Assembly: GCF_010119975.1 (NCBI RefSeq)
Contig: NZ_CP048222.1
Location: 8,222,501 to 8,286,500 of the forward strand
Origin: Rhodocytophaga rosea
Lineage (GTDB): Bacteria; Bacteroidota; Bacteroidia; Cytophagales; 172606-1
Length of the DNA stretch: 64,000 nt
Direction of reading: 5' to 3'
Position numbers and translations under genes: made by a program. This document shows, in pieces, positions 63,199 through 64,000 of the stretch. Below the pieces are notes generated by a model. It had not been told where the DNA came from. It ran no database searches and was given only the letters and a program-made list of their open reading frames with translations. Position 1 is the stretch's first letter, and every line of letters begins with the position of its first letter.

Positions 63199-64000
63199 AT
63201 GAAAACGACGATTTGTACAACAGATTCCAGCCAGGCGGCTGCAAATGCTGTTACCTATGCTACTACTTTTTGCGAGGCTATGCAGTCAGAATTAGCGTTC
63301 ATGTATAAACAATCGGTAACCAGCTTGTTCACCCATCCACAACAGGTGCAAATGGCTGGGCTGGGTACTATACATGCAGCTGATGCACAAAGAGCAGATA
63401 TAGAATACTCCTATCAGATTGATCCGGAAAATCAGATTCAGCATATCTCTGGTATTGCTCATGCGGCCAGGATGGAGCAGGCAGACTTAATTACCACCGG
63501 CGTTGACAAAGAATTCGGGTATAATGATGTATATAACCAGTTGGTGAGTAACCTGATTACCCAGGCCAAATGTCCGGCTTTGTTCATTCCGGAAGGAGTT
63601 ACATTTAAACCTCTTAAAAAAATCGTACTGGTTATTGACCACGAATTTAATATTACCCACCGGCTTGCATTTATAGCCAGCTTAGCCAGAATATCCGGGG
63701 CTGAAATCCTTTTTTTACAGATCAATACAGGCAGAAACTGGGTTACCGAACATCCGTTTTATACAAGTTCCATCGATATGTACCTGGCGTTCCCGTATCC
63801 TCATACCTCCTTTTATGAAGTGGTACATGAATGTATCCCGGAAGCAATCCGCAATTTTGCAGAGAAAGTACAGGCTGATCTGGTAATTACTGTTCCCAAC
63901 CAGCCCGACCAGTTGCCCTATACACCAGCTACTTCTGTGCATTACGATGAGTATAATGCTCATCGGCTTACTATCCCGTTACTGGCGCTGGATACACAAC
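63199..64000 (+). CDS. Universal stress protein-like, partial (cut by window edge)
   Basis: From ATG 63199 an open frame runs without a stop to the window end, at least 267 codons. It begins MKTTICTTDSSQAAANAVTY, like UspA domains in which the first strand is followed by D-S/T. Later parts read QAKCPALFIPEGVTFKPLKK then IVLVIDHEFNITHRLAFIAS, marking a second UspA domain. The first domain lacks a clear G-x2-G-x9-G motif, so nucleotide binding is uncertain. It is the third universal stress protein of this locus, and two TGAT-N4-ATCA palindromes lie upstream. Confidence 0.85.
   Translation, partial: MKTTICTTDSSQAAANAVTYATTFCEAMQSELAFMYKQSVTSLFTHPQQVQMAGLGTIHAADAQRADIEYSYQIDPENQIQHISGIAHAARMEQADLITTGVDKEFGYNDVYNQLVSNLITQAKCPALFIPEGVTFKPLKKIVLVIDHEFNITHRLAFIASLARISGAEILFLQINTGRNWVTEHPFYTSSIDMYLAFPYPHTSFYEVVHECIPEAIRNFAEKVQADLVITVPNQPDQLPYTPATSVHYDEYNAHRLTIPLLALDTQ

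Noticed and set aside
1-64000. CRISPR arrays, tRNA and rRNA genes, known riboswitches, replication origin
   Set aside because: No regularly spaced repeats, tRNA cloverleaf sequences, rRNA-like sequence, riboswitch signature or DnaA-box cluster was found in the intergenic regions.

Overview
The window is chromosomal DNA from a member of the Bacteroidota, most likely a Cytophagales bacterium with a moderate-GC genome. Supporting signs are a type IX secretion (T9SS) C-terminal sorting domain, a Porin_10-type outer-membrane protein, a DUF4268 protein, FtsX-type permeases of the 800-residue Bacteroidota kind, LpxK (a Gram-negative envelope), and a promoter of the Bacteroidota form TTTG-N18-TAnnTTTG. 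I see no rRNA, tRNA, CRISPR array, phage or plasmid replication module. The species is not identified.

Layout. 1-2.1 kb: leftward RND efflux adaptor and pump, separated by an AT-rich lipoprotein gene and a repeat. 2.4-7.9 kb: secreted GH36 alpha-galactosidase, small lipoprotein, DUF922 protein, DUF4268 protein, a 7-bp tandem repeat, YebC. 8-15.7 kb: two large ABC-type permeases, a TPR protein and small membrane proteins. 15.7-23.1 kb: cyclase-family hydrolase divergent from a TetR regulator, followed by a complete TolC/adaptor/RND pump; matching 17-bp operator-like sites precede both the regulator and the pump. 23.1-32.5 kb: dispersed repeat, McrC without McrB, alpha/beta hydrolase, EamA transporter, epoxide hydrolase with a Crp/Fnr regulator, and an lpxK-porin pair. 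32.7-37.3 kb: AT-rich accessory genes, one broken by a stop. 37.5-42.7 kb: surface-protein genes, including a propeller/Ig/T9SS protein split by a frameshift. 42.8-44.7 kb: frameshifted L-serine dehydratase alpha chain, broken HMA-like gene, msrB. 45-51 kb: GMC oxidoreductase with its small partner, VIT/CCC1 transporter, PAS histidine kinase.

51.4-64 kb looks like a stress or low-oxygen energy locus: kinase-like/P-loop ATPase, three universal stress proteins, alpha-glucan phosphorylase, peroxiredoxin, PEP synthase and a degenerate serine hydrolase. TGAT-N4-ATCA palindromes resembling FNR/CRP sites lie in three of its intergenic regions. An IS4-family element (53023-54343, YREK transposase, terminal inverted repeats) sits inside what appears to have been one leftward operon.

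Five genes carry one disruptive change each: three single-base losses in short homopolymers and two in-frame stops. This is either real decay or residual assembly error, and the sequence alone cannot decide. The strongest new leads are the palindrome-marked stress locus, the paired TetR operators, and a roughly 150-bp dispersed repeat present twice.
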